Shown piece after piece: positions 1-10,200 of a stretch of DNA of 39,412 nucleotides. Source of the DNA: Branchiostoma floridae (taxonomy: Eukaryota; Chordata; Leptocardii; Amphioxiformes; Branchiostomatidae); contig NC_049992.1 in NCBI RefSeq assembly GCF_000003815.2, positions 20,919,538 to 20,958,949 of the forward strand. Direction: 5' to 3'. Under the pieces are notes generated by a model, which was given only the letters and a program-made list of their open reading frames with translations, ran no database searches and had not been told where the DNA came from. A program made the position numbers and the translations under genes. Position 1 is the stretch's first letter; each line of letters opens with the position of its first letter.

Positions 1-740
1 ACGTGGCAACGGCAGTGAAGCCCAAAACAACACTGAGAAACGTACTAGTGCACCCGAAAGACAAGCAACTAGACCTAGCCAAAACTGACTTTGTTTAACG
101 GATTTATTGCAAGAGCTGCGATAAGGTATACATAGAGGAAACGGGGAGGACTTTTTGGACCAGACTTGAGGAACACGGAAAGAGGCCGATATCAATAACT
201 TGAACACTACCAAATACACTAGATCCCAGAAAAGACAAGCACAGAGAGAAGACAAGAAATGCGCGGCCACGGACGACCACATTGTTAGGAAGAACTGTGT
301 TATTGACTGGGAGGAGATGAATGTTATAGATAGAGAAAACAACAGACGAATCCGTTGGATTAAAGAAGCAGTCTGCATTATACCCCCCTCACATTATGCG
401 CGATTCGATCGGACGACGAGACTGCGAGCTCTAAATTACGAGGAGGCATGACCCTGACGAGAAGGGGGATTTCTGCAACTTCTTCGTCGGCATCAGGGTC
501 ATGCCTCCTCGTAAATTAGAGCTCGCAGACTCGTCGTCCGATCGAATCGCGCCTAATGTGAGGGGGGTATAAGGAAGTCCACCCCAGTGATGAACCGGGA
601 CGAATAATTATGCAAACTCAGTTACGTTTGGGATAGTGTTATCGCCGCAAAAGCACACCTACATCGGCTATAAATAGCGACGAGAAGCAGAACTCCAGTT
701 AGAAGCTCTGAGGAAGATGTCTGACAGACATCGCACCGTC
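1..740 (+). mobile_element. Penelope-like retroelement 3' fragment with GIY-YIG endonuclease (degenerate, interrupted)
   Basis: Reading frame 3 gives VKPKTTLRNVLVHPKDKQ, a stop, then CKSCDKVYIEETGRTFWTRL. This is the GIY-YIG endonuclease C-terminus of Penelope-like elements, with the YIG glycine changed to E. After a frameshift the frame from 200 gives DHIVRKNCVIDWEEMNVIDR and then NRRIRWIKEAV, a conserved tail of this family. The coding tail resumes after a 189-bp insertion (381-569) with the VMNRDE motif and a downstream pLTR-like segment. Stops and frameshifts make it a dead copy. The 5' part lies outside the window. A second copy of the same tail is at 5008-5240. Confidence 0.75.
381..569. 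mobile_element. Palindromic MITE (189 bp, TA target duplication)
   Basis: Arms 381-457 and 493-569 are inverted copies 77 bp long with 3 mismatches, separated by a 35-bp loop that is itself partly self-complementary. Termini are TACCCCCCTCACATTA and its complement, flanked by TA at 379-380 and 570-571. The related tail at 5008-5240 lacks the insert, so it acts as an empty site. A TA duplication suggests mobilisation by a Tc1/mariner-like transposase, but no transposase is visible. Confidence 0.78.
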
Positions 741-1978
741 AACAGGTGAGAAAAAAACTGTTTTTGTAAATGAAACTCTTATGTCGTAGAATCTATTGTT
801 ACTGTCTTAGCTTGAAGAAATTGCTTAAGATAATCTAAACAAAATTTATTAAAAACGACCGTTAAGTGAAATGCCAAAAGTACTTGCACTTTCGTATCAG
901 CATTATGCTGAAGAATTACAGCGTCATGCAAACTCGATCCAAGTCCTTCCAATTTGTGTACTATTCATTGGGAAGTTAATGGCAGCAATAGCTGTAGCTT
1001 TTTGCCGCTGACATCCCAATGACGTTCCAGGTGCTTTATTGAATCGAAAATGGAATACTATCGTCAATCTGAAATTTCCTCAATAAGGAAGAGAAAACAT
1101 TTTTTGGAGAAGACACAAGGATGTTTTTGATACAATAAGTTTCAGTGTTTTTGAGGTGTCGTCAAAGCATGTTAACTCTTACCCATACAAAAGGACAGGT
1201 TTTACAAATTTGTCAAAAAGATTTTTGCCTAGCTTTATAGAAATATTTTCCGATGATAAAAGTGATTTTAATTTGAACATAGCTCTCATAGCTTTGGTCT
1301 GTAGAAACCTTCTGGCTGTTTTAAATTTACCTGAGGACGTAAGAGGGATCCCAAGCTATGTGTAACTGTCTGTAACTTCTATTTCCCTATTATAGATAAA
1401 AGAATTATTTAGACATTTTCTTTGTAGTACCCTTAGATAAGATAAGAACTATCGTTTCAGAGACATTAACAGTTAGTTTCCAAATATCACAATATGTTTG
1501 TAGAGTATTGATGCATTATTGAAGTACCTGCTTTGACAAAATGAGCAGACCCATGCTGACTGGGCCAGGTAAAGCACCCCTCAGAAAGTGGGGAATGTCA
1601 AGGCTTTAAACTGAAATTTGTCTTACTTTGTTGCCTGCACGCCTGTTTCCACCGCGACAGTAACATGTACACATGGTCTGTTTCTCAGAGTCTGACGCAA
1701 TGGTGATACTTTTCAATGGCGGCACGTAAGCCCTGGAGTCAAAGAACTAGTCTGTATATTCCCTGGAAACAATCTAGTATCAAGGCTACTTCCGTTAAGC
1801 TCCGTTCCTGACTCATTGCGAGGTTTTGAACTACTATGTGTTTTTGCCGACTGATCTCAGGTAACCGCACCTACACTTTTAACTGATGGGCAAATATTAT
1901 GAACTGCACACCCACAGAACGGCAAGAGATATATTTAATATGCATCAACATAAAAACACGTGACCAATACACTTACCT
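741..1978. other. No gene recognised
   Basis: AT-rich sequence downstream of the visible PLAT-sushi exons. A 69-codon frame at 1156-1365 has no recognisable motif, and no exon compatible with the phase of exon 6 was found here. Confidence 0.4.
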
Positions 1979-2153
1979 AAAGGCCCCCTCTCACTTGACG
2001 TGCGGCACGCTTGCGGCATTGCTGCGTTCGTTCGCTGCGCTACTGTTTTGTTATTTTCTCCGATTTGTTGTGGTTCCGATCTTGCGCTTTACGTCTTTGT
2101 GCTGAGTCTCCGACCCCCTGATACACAACAAGTAACAATATCTTTCTTTATCT
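1978..2153. repeat. Fragment of a cccctytccacttgac-type repeat, cut by gap
   Basis: ggccccctctcacttgacg at 1981-1999 resembles the left terminus of the element at 26889 (ggccccctttccacttgacg). The GC-rich tail of gcggc/gcgct repeats is similar in style. The rest is lost in the gap at 2154-2253. Confidence 0.35.
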
Positions 2154-2253
2154 NNNNNNNNNNNNNNNNNNNNNNNNNNNNNNNNNNNNNNNNNNNNNNN
2201 NNNNNNNNNNNNNNNNNNNNNNNNNNNNNNNNNNNNNNNNNNNNNNNNNNNNN
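2154..2253. other. Assembly gap (100 N)
   Basis: Run of N of a standard placeholder length; the true size is unknown. Confidence 0.99.
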
Positions 2254-3430
2254 GTTATTGACCGTCAACTGAACTGGAAGAACCAGGTGAAAGCTGTGCT
2301 AGGGAAACTGAAGCGATCACTAGTTAATGATGAAACGCGCCTTCCCCTTGATCACAACATCAGCACACCTTACACAACGCCATCTTTCTACCACACATAG
2401 CTCATACGCCTGCAAAGCATGGGAAACTGCTCCAGATCAGACCTACAGAAGCTACCATGCAGAACAGGGCGGGAAAACTAATACTGAAGGCTCCACATAG
2501 GACAGCATCAATTGAAGTACACACTCGACTGGGCCTGAAGGAAGTTTAGCTAACACATCAATACTATAAAGCCGTACTTGTTTACAAAGCTCTTAAAGGG
2601 GCATTCCACTCCAGACGGGACTGTTATTTTCCGATAGATATTAATTGTAGAAGTGACAAATGTATGCTATGTACTATTTACGAAAGAGAACCCATTAGCC
2701 CCACGCGCATCAAAAAGCATCCAGTCTTCTACAAAACTCCCCAAATACCCTCTGATTAAATTAAATCAATCTCAGCCTATGGTTGAATACAATGTGCCTG
2801 ACTTAAGTTAGGATACAAAGCTAATTCCAGGGACGCTAAGAAAAACACGTCTAGATATGTGTTCTTTGATATCTTGTGAAAAATTGACCTTCTTGGTGTG
2901 CTTAGCGCCCCTCATTTATGCCGAAAATATTCACGATAAAGGAAGTGTCTACACGTATAGGGAATACATGGGTAGGGTCTGCATGGGTTTAGTGTCATAT
3001 TGTTTTACAAACACACGTTGCGTAATTCGCCACAAGTGGAATTCAACAAAAGGTCGGCTGATCATGTATTCATTGATACATTATCTATTGGAAAATAACA
3101 CTCCGTTCTGGAGTGGAATGCCCCTTTAACAAAAAACGTCCACCCTACATATATATGCATGCGCCAGATGTTTGTCTACTGCCGAGACCAAAGCACAAGA
3201 ACAAACAGGCAAAGCACAACAATAAAATTGCTGTCCCGAAACCCCAGCGAGAATCCTTTAGAAGAGCTATCGACTACCGTGGAACCAACATCTGGAACAG
3301 CCTACCACCAGACATACGCACAGGCCCAACTCTGACTTCCTGAGACTCTTAATGTGCTCAAAATGAACGGACTCGAATCATGTAGTAGCCTTCAACATTA
3401 TGTATTTGTACCATGTATGTAGAAACTTAT
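2254..3430 (+). pseudogene. Degenerate non-LTR retrotransposon reverse transcriptase, C-terminal end
   Basis: After the assembly gap the sequence encodes VIDRQLNWKNQVKAVLGKLK. With frameshifts and stops it continues NRAGKLILKAPHRTASIEVH and QYYKAVLVYKAL. After a 529-bp insertion (2597-3125) it gives RESFRRAIDYRGTNIWNSLP. This order is the thumb/connection region of CR1/jockey-type reverse transcriptases, which typically ends in a WN.LP..IR motif. The 3' UTR follows to about 3430 (tttgtaccatgtatgt). Broken and inactive; the 5' part is in or beyond the gap. Confidence 0.72.
2597..3125. mobile_element. Non-autonomous DNA transposon (529 bp, TTAA target duplication)
   Basis: Begins AGGGGCATTCCACTCCAGA and ends with its inverted copy. 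Terminal inverted repeats of about 43 bp differ at 4 positions. It is flanked by TTAA at 2593-2596 and 3126-3129, as expected for piggyBac-type transposition. It splits the reverse transcriptase remnant exactly: removing it with one TTAA restores the frame. No transposase is encoded; the short open frames inside are not protein-like. Confidence 0.8.
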
Positions 3431-3639
3431 GGGTTGATTAGAACGGGTGGGTCTAATTGTAATGGGTGGGTCTTAACAGCCTGATAATTGATAATTGATC
3501 ATTGATTCATGATCCAATCATGCTATGACCCTTCAAAGTCCGTACTTTGAAATACAATAGATATTGGGAATTGCCTGCCTATTTCCAAAATATATGTTAA
3601 TAAAACCTCTAGTTAACCTTAAGCATTACTTAACCAGTT

Positions 3640-3835
3640 ACCTATTCATATGCAATTCAATTCATACAACTGTATAAAAACGGTGATTTACTTCCTGGCG
3701 TTTCGAGTGACATCCATTACTTTCCGTCAGCCTCACTCGAAACGTTCGGAAGTGAAACTTTTAATCTAGTTGTAAAGATTGAATTGCATTTGAATATTGT
3801 TTATCTGGATGTACATGTACATGTATTACCTTCTT
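3640..3835. mobile_element. Fold-back sequence of Penelope-like pLTR type
   Basis: Two arms of roughly 60 bp (about 3650-3709 and 3731-3791) are imperfect inverted copies, each with a CGTTTCGAGTGA or TCACTCGAAACG core. The flank gttgtaaagattgaattgca through tatctggatgt recurs at 37030-37083 and partly at 38258-38305. The GAAACG-hairpin arrangement is seen in pLTRs of Penelope-like elements. The assignment to that class is from memory of the motif, not a search. Confidence 0.45.
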
Positions 3836-4021
3836 AAGTGGACTTAGTGTTACCGTGATGAAAGGACCTTAAAATCTACTTTTATTTATTTATCTTGACT
3901 TCGTTTAGTAAGTAAGTATAGAAGTAAGTGGAGTGGACCAAAACCATCGCGGGTGCCATCCATATGATTGAATCAATGTGGCCTAATCTGGAACGATATT
4001 TCATTCGACGTGAAAACTTAC

Positions 4022-4210
4022 GCCTGCAAGTCGAACTGGGGTTGGTGGGGTAGCGGTAACCTCCATAGCAGCGATAAGTTGTGCCAGACGATGGAGCCAG
4101 ATAAAAGCCGGGATCACCACTGTTGCACGTTACATGCCCGAGGCTGTTGTGTGTCGTGCCGCCCTCAATACGTCCATTGGTTGGGGCTTGTGGCTTGTCA
4201 CACCCCCTCT
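4022..4210 (-). CDS. PLAT-sushi gene exon 6 (sushi/CCP-like domain)
   Basis: A 189-nt exon ending at a perfect GTAAGT donor, phase 1 in and out. One complete module with four cysteines (C142, C167, C186, C200) and a CDKPQAPTNG start, as in sushi domains, which are usually coded by one symmetrical exon. The acceptor (gttcgaag at 4211-4218) was chosen because it is the phase-compatible AG that keeps the first cysteine. Its pyrimidine tract is weak, so the exact 5' border is uncertain. The plus-strand reading frame over this region is a shadow. Confidence 0.72.
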
Positions 4211-7200
4211 CTTCGAACGGCAGTTATGTGTAGTTTATAGTTTCTATACGTCACGTACTGAATTTTCTATACGTCACATAGATCTCTGTTGAATTCGTAA
4301 GGACCCACATGTAGCAGATAAGCGATCGCAATTTTTTAAACAATAGTTTGAACACCCTAACCTAAACATACTAGCTTGATTACACAATATAACGATTTTT
4401 ACCTGGAAGTAATAATGCACAATTTATCAGATTAAACTGAAACTCTTAAAGCATGATTAGTAATCATTTGACTACAAACATTCAATGGCGAACCCCAGAA
4501 ATGTTGAAGATATTTCTTATGTCAATTCATAGTTTTAAAAATAGTTGTAAATGGCAGTAATGAATACGTATAAATCACATGACAGTAGATATGTGTATCC
4601 CACCTTGAACTTCTCTTGTCGAATAGTCTCCGGGATCCATCCATACATCGAACTGTAAGATGTAGTCTCGGCCGCCATCTGATACCTTAACCTACAAAAC
4701 AAAGAATGGCATTGCAAATACAATGGCCGTCATGCAATTATTTTGGTGTGTTCCCCGACTACTAAGAGAACATTTGAAGACATTATTTAATGTTTGTACA
4801 TCACATCACACATTTGATGGTGTAAATAACTTAACTTGGCTAAGAAGAGTATGCTCTCATGTGTGTGTGTGTGTTTGGTTAATGTTTGTTTGTTTGTTTG
4901 TGAACAGCATAACTTGATAAGTCGTAGATGGGTCTTTATGATAGATATTTAAAATGTTCGTAGAAGCCAACCACCGCACCCCCCCCCCCCCCCTCTACGC
5001 CCCTCAAGGTTATAGATCGAGAAAACAGACGCATCCGTTGTATTAAAGAAGCAGTCTGGATAAGGAAGCCCACCATAGTGATGAACCGGGAGGAGGGGGT
5101 TACAAAGTCAGCCACGTTTGGGATTGCGTTCTCGCCACAAAAGCGCCACCTGCATCGGCTACATATAGCAGCGACAAGTAGAAATCCAGTTAGAAGCTTT
5201 GAGGAAAGTGTCTGAGAGACATTGAAACGTCAGCCAGGGTAAGTTTATTTGGTTGTGTAAAATTGTAGGTATATAGTTTTACATAGAATGTGTACTATTT
5301 TACAAAAAATGTGTACATGATGTATATTTCGTGGCTGTATCAACCAAACTTTTCGTGCGATTACGATGATTCATGGGTTGGGGCTGTTGACCTGACGGTC
5401 AGGTTTGATGGTCAGGATTGATTTTCATTGACCTCGGTACTGCATCTGGGTTTCTTGCTACAGTATCCTTTGCACTGGACATGCTGTGGTCTTTATTATT
5501 TGGTGACGCACATCCCTTAATGTAAGGTAAATGAAGGGTTTAAGCTCCTAGCTGTTTGTCCTGGAACTGGACGGGTAAAATGTTCAAAGCTTTTCCCATC
5601 AACATCTACTCAGTTAGCACTCATGGATTGCGTTGCCTATTAGGCAAGGTATAAGTTACGTTTACTATAGGTAGTATCTCACTGCACTTGTATTGGTGTG
5701 TCACTGTGGGGTTCATTCACTGCGGTACTGTTGTGTTAATTTCGCCGATTTCCTCATGCATTCACACTGACGTACTGTTGCGTTTTTGTGATTTTAGCGT
5801 AAATAAACATATTCGAAATCGCAGCGTTGTCATTTTATAAAAAAAAAGAATCACTGTAAATTGATGTAAATGCCACAAATTAAGATTTGATATGAAAAGA
5901 TATCCCATTTGACAATGAATTTTATATGGTACATATGTTAGACCCTTCAAAGATTTTTGCAGTAAAGTAAATGATCGAAATGAACGGACACGATTCATTT
6001 ATATATACCAGATTTGACCTGATCGATTATGTGCTTTGTACCATGTATGTGTACTGATGTATGATATATGTTTATTCAACAATTTTGCGTTTTCTGCCGG
6101 GGTGCAAGGAGCACCGGAAGAAATAGGATGATACCCAGGATAGTCATTTGCATAATTCATTACATAATGGAATTTTGCCCAAGGAACGGGCTTTTGCAAT
6201 ATTACAACGTATTTTATTTTGGTAGAGATGACGCTAATTACAGCCATATTCTTATGACCAAAAAGAGATTGAAAATAAAACAACAAGAAATAACAAAAAT
6301 AACAAAAAAATGAATATTTTAAAGGAGGTGTTACATTACTGAACTTTTTATTCAATTGAAATGAGACAATGTGCGTGTGTGCGTATATGTACGTGCATGT
6401 GAGTGTGTGTGTTGNNNNNNNNNNNNNNNNNNNNNNNNNNNNNNNNNNNNNNNNNNNNNNNNNNNNNNNNNNNNNNNNNNNNNNNNNNNNNNNNNNNNNN
6501 NNNNNNNNNNNNNNACACTGTAATGGTCATTTAGCCATTGACCGAGGACAATGGCCGTGATTCGTAGTCATGAAATGGGGAATGTCGAACAGAGTTCAAC
6601 CTCCTGAACAGAATGCTTCGGCCGAACACTCACATTAGCGGTTCGTTTCTGCAGGGAACTTCAATTTAATCTTTTTGTTTAATTGTGCCTTACCCAATCC
6701 ACCCTCCAGCTTGGATGTGGCCCTCCGCCGTGGCTCCTTACGGTAACACTCTTGAGAATACCGTTGAAATCATCACAGGGAGCGGTGTCTTCACTAAAAA
6801 AGATAAACCCAACTTATCATGACACTATGATTACAATTGATCCAATATCAACACGGAATCATATACCGACAACTGCGACTTACCTTTGCTCCAGTTTATC
6901 TTTTTCATTCACAGGGTTTTTCAGACATTCTTACAATCAACATATCGATGAAATTGTTCTTTAACACGGGGTTTATATGGAACAGGTGGACATGTGTTCA
7001 TTTTGAATAACGATGTACTTTCGGTCATATATATAGAATTTTGCAACATGACAAAATTCAACAGCATCAGGGATCATCTGCTTTGACGTCAGCATTGACA
7101 TCTGACTTTTTTAAAACCTATATGCACATTTCCTCACCGGAACTCGCTGACAACATTAAGGATTTTACCAATGGTGTCTTGTGGACCTGATTGCTATAAG

Positions 7201-10200
7201 TAATGAGCATTTGAAAAATGCTGGTCCGAATCTTTATGTCCATTTGTCTTTGTTGTTCTTAATAATTTCATTTCTGATATTTTTCTAGATACTATTATTA
7301 CCTTTGCCAGAATGGCTAAGGTTATGTTTTGGGCTTGTGAGTCTGTTTGTGTGTTTGTATGTGTGTTAACAGCATAACTCAAAAAGCATTTGATGGATCC
7401 CTAAGATATTTAGGTGGGTAGTGGGTAGGGGTCGGGAAAACGAAGGTCAAGTTCGATAATGGGTCCCCTAGCGGCTTGCTAAGATACTGCAGCAGAACCT
7501 CAATTTTTGATATCTTGTGTTTTGGACATGCTGTGGTTGTGATGTTTAAATGGTAGATAGCCCTTGGAGCAGAGAATTAGTGCTGTAAGTTTGGACCCCC
7601 TAGCGGCTTCTTTGGAACTGCAGTTGCCTATTTCCTTTCAACCTTTGAACGAGAATAACTCGAGAACGTGTTGATGAATCGTCACGATTTTTGGTGAGTA
7701 GGTAGCCCAGCTAACAATGTATTCAATGAAATACTAATTATGCAAACCAACAGCTAATTTGCATGATTAATGAGGACACTTGATAAATCCACTGCATTTA
7801 GACTTTCAAACTTTTCACATATATAGATGTGAAAGAGAGAAATATCAATGCATATTGATAATGCAAATGACGGCCTCGTTTGCATAATTAATGTGAAAAT
7901 ATGAACGTGTTGACGGATCGTCATGATTTATGGTATGTAGATAGCCAAAGAGGGGACTAACCTGATGGAATTCTAAAAAAATCGACAGCTAATTTGCAAA
8001 ATTGATGAGGAAAGTTTGTAAATCCACTGCATCCATTATAGGACTTTCAAACTATGTCACATATGTAACTGAGAAAAATGGTAGAGAGTAAGAGGTGTAT
8101 GTTTGGGTCACCTAACGTCTTTTCTTGAACTGCAGGACCCGGCTCAGGTAACTTAAGGCATGTGACACGTGTGTAGCTATGTTAGAACGCTTAAATCCTC
8201 ATAACTTTTTGTCGCGTAGTCGTATCAAGATAAAACTCCACACAATGCTTGAACAGCTTAAAATGTACTAGACACTGGTGGATTTTTATGTGGATCGATG
8301 AAATTTGGGGTTAGAAATACACATTTCGGTAAAAAAAAATCGTTCACTTCACATGTCCAAGCCTTGGCGAGGACAGCACATTAAGCTTTTATATTCATCA
8401 AGATAAGAGCTTATCTCCTTTAGATTAATTTTGTCCGCGGCTTTTTTGCTTGAAGTGAATTAATCTTAATTTTTTTAGGCCAAAAAGAGCAAAAAGATTG
8501 TTTTTTTCCTAATTGCATTTTGCCACTTGCAGTGGCAAAATGCCTTGTGGCCAGAGTAGTCGCCGTTGTGATGTTGAGATGTTGTGATGTTGAGATGTTG
8601 TGATGTTGAGATGTTGAGATGAACGGACCTGTTTAAAATCTGCAATGCATTTGTATACTTCTTAAAAGCTCTGTCATGAGTCATTGTTTGTGGTCCGTAA
8701 TGGGGCCTGATATTTGATTAGATTAAATGAATGAGGTATGATATTCCTAAGATTGATGCAGCATATAATCAAATTNNNNNNNNNNNNNNNNNNNNNNNNN
8801 NNNNNNNNNNNNNNNNNNNNNNNNNNNNNNNNNNNNNNNNNNNNNNNNNNNNNNNNNNNNNNNNNNNNNNNNNNNNNNNNNNNNNNNNNNNNNNNNNNNN
8901 NNNNNNNNNNNNNNNNNNNNNNNNNNNNNNNNNNNNNNNNNNNNNNNNNNNNNNNNNNNNNNNNNNNNNNNNNNNNNNNNNNNNNNNNNNNNNNNNNNNN
9001 NNNNNNNNNNNNNNNNNNNNNNNNNNNNNNNNNNNNNNNNNNNNNNNNNNNNNNNNNNNNNNNNNNNNNNNNNNNNNNNNNNNNNNNNNNNNNNNNNNNN
9101 NNNNNNNNNNNNNNNNNNNNNNNNNNNNNNNNNNNNNNNNNNNNNNNNNNNNNNNNNNNNNNNNNNNNNNNNNNNNNNNNNNNNNNNNNNNNNNNNNNNN
9201 NNNNNNNNNNNNNNNNNNNNNNNNNNNNNNNNNNNNNNNNNNNNNNNNNNNNNNNNNNNNNNNNNNNNNNNNNNNNNNNNNNNNNNNNNNNNNNNNNNNN
9301 NNNNNNNNNNNNNNNNNNNNNNNNNNNNNNNNNNNNNNNNNNNNNNNCAGCTTTTTTAAAGCGCTTGTTTCTCATTTTAAAAATGACCTCCAGTGAAAAT
9401 ACTTAGAAACAAAAACCAAATAGCCGCGGACAGTTTCAACAAACAAGTGCTAATACTTCAAAATACACTAAATTTGTCAGCAATAATGCTGTCTTGAACG
9501 AGGCTGAAGCCCATAAAGTTAACAATGTAAGATGCTTCGCGAAGCTTCGGGCCGTTGTCAATCAAAGCTGTCGTTTTCCCGCCATTTTACATCGAACACG
9601 GTTTGGGCCGTACCATTATGCGGCTTCGGCGGGGGCTGTTATGCCCCAACCCGTGCCTGCCCCATTCCGTGCCCAATTCAGGCACGGAACGGGGCACAGC
9701 CCGACTGCCCAGGTCTGTGCCCAGAAGCGCTGTCAATCACCATGACTGACGGGGTAGTGATAGCTAATTATTCACGCCCATGTTTCCAAATAAGGCTTGA
9801 TCTTGCGAGATCTTGCGAGATTTTGTTTCGAGACTTGGAAAAGTCTGGCAGTTTGGCGGACCAAATGTCAATCTTAAAATAAGTTATTTTTATTGCAAGT
9901 TAGCACACAGGGGTAATTGCACGCTGATGAATACAATATGATATACAGATAGCGGGAAATTTATCAAATTAGAATGCAGGTTAAACATCTTGTCCTTTTT
10001 GATTCCCACAATTTGATTTTTATCCATAAAATTGTGCATCGAAAACACAGAATTTAGCACGTCTATAGTGCATTCCATTTATGTTACAAAATATACCACA
10101 TATAAACATGACAACGTCCAGCTGCACCTTGATCAAGTCTCCAAGCCTTAATGATTTAGTTCGTTGTGTCAGACCTCAGTACACAATCTGAGGCACAGTT

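Noticed and set aside
1156-1365. A 69-codon plus-strand frame
   Set aside because: No motif, no splice context and no repeat similarity; length is within chance for AT-rich DNA.
3968-4240. A 90-codon plus-strand frame rich in cysteine and tryptophan
   Set aside because: It is the complement of exon 6 of the PLAT-sushi gene, whose minus-strand reading has a GTAAGT donor, phase agreement and sushi spacing.
8674-9406. Open frames of about 220-230 codons on both strands
   Set aside because: They consist almost entirely of unknown residues across the 572-base gap.
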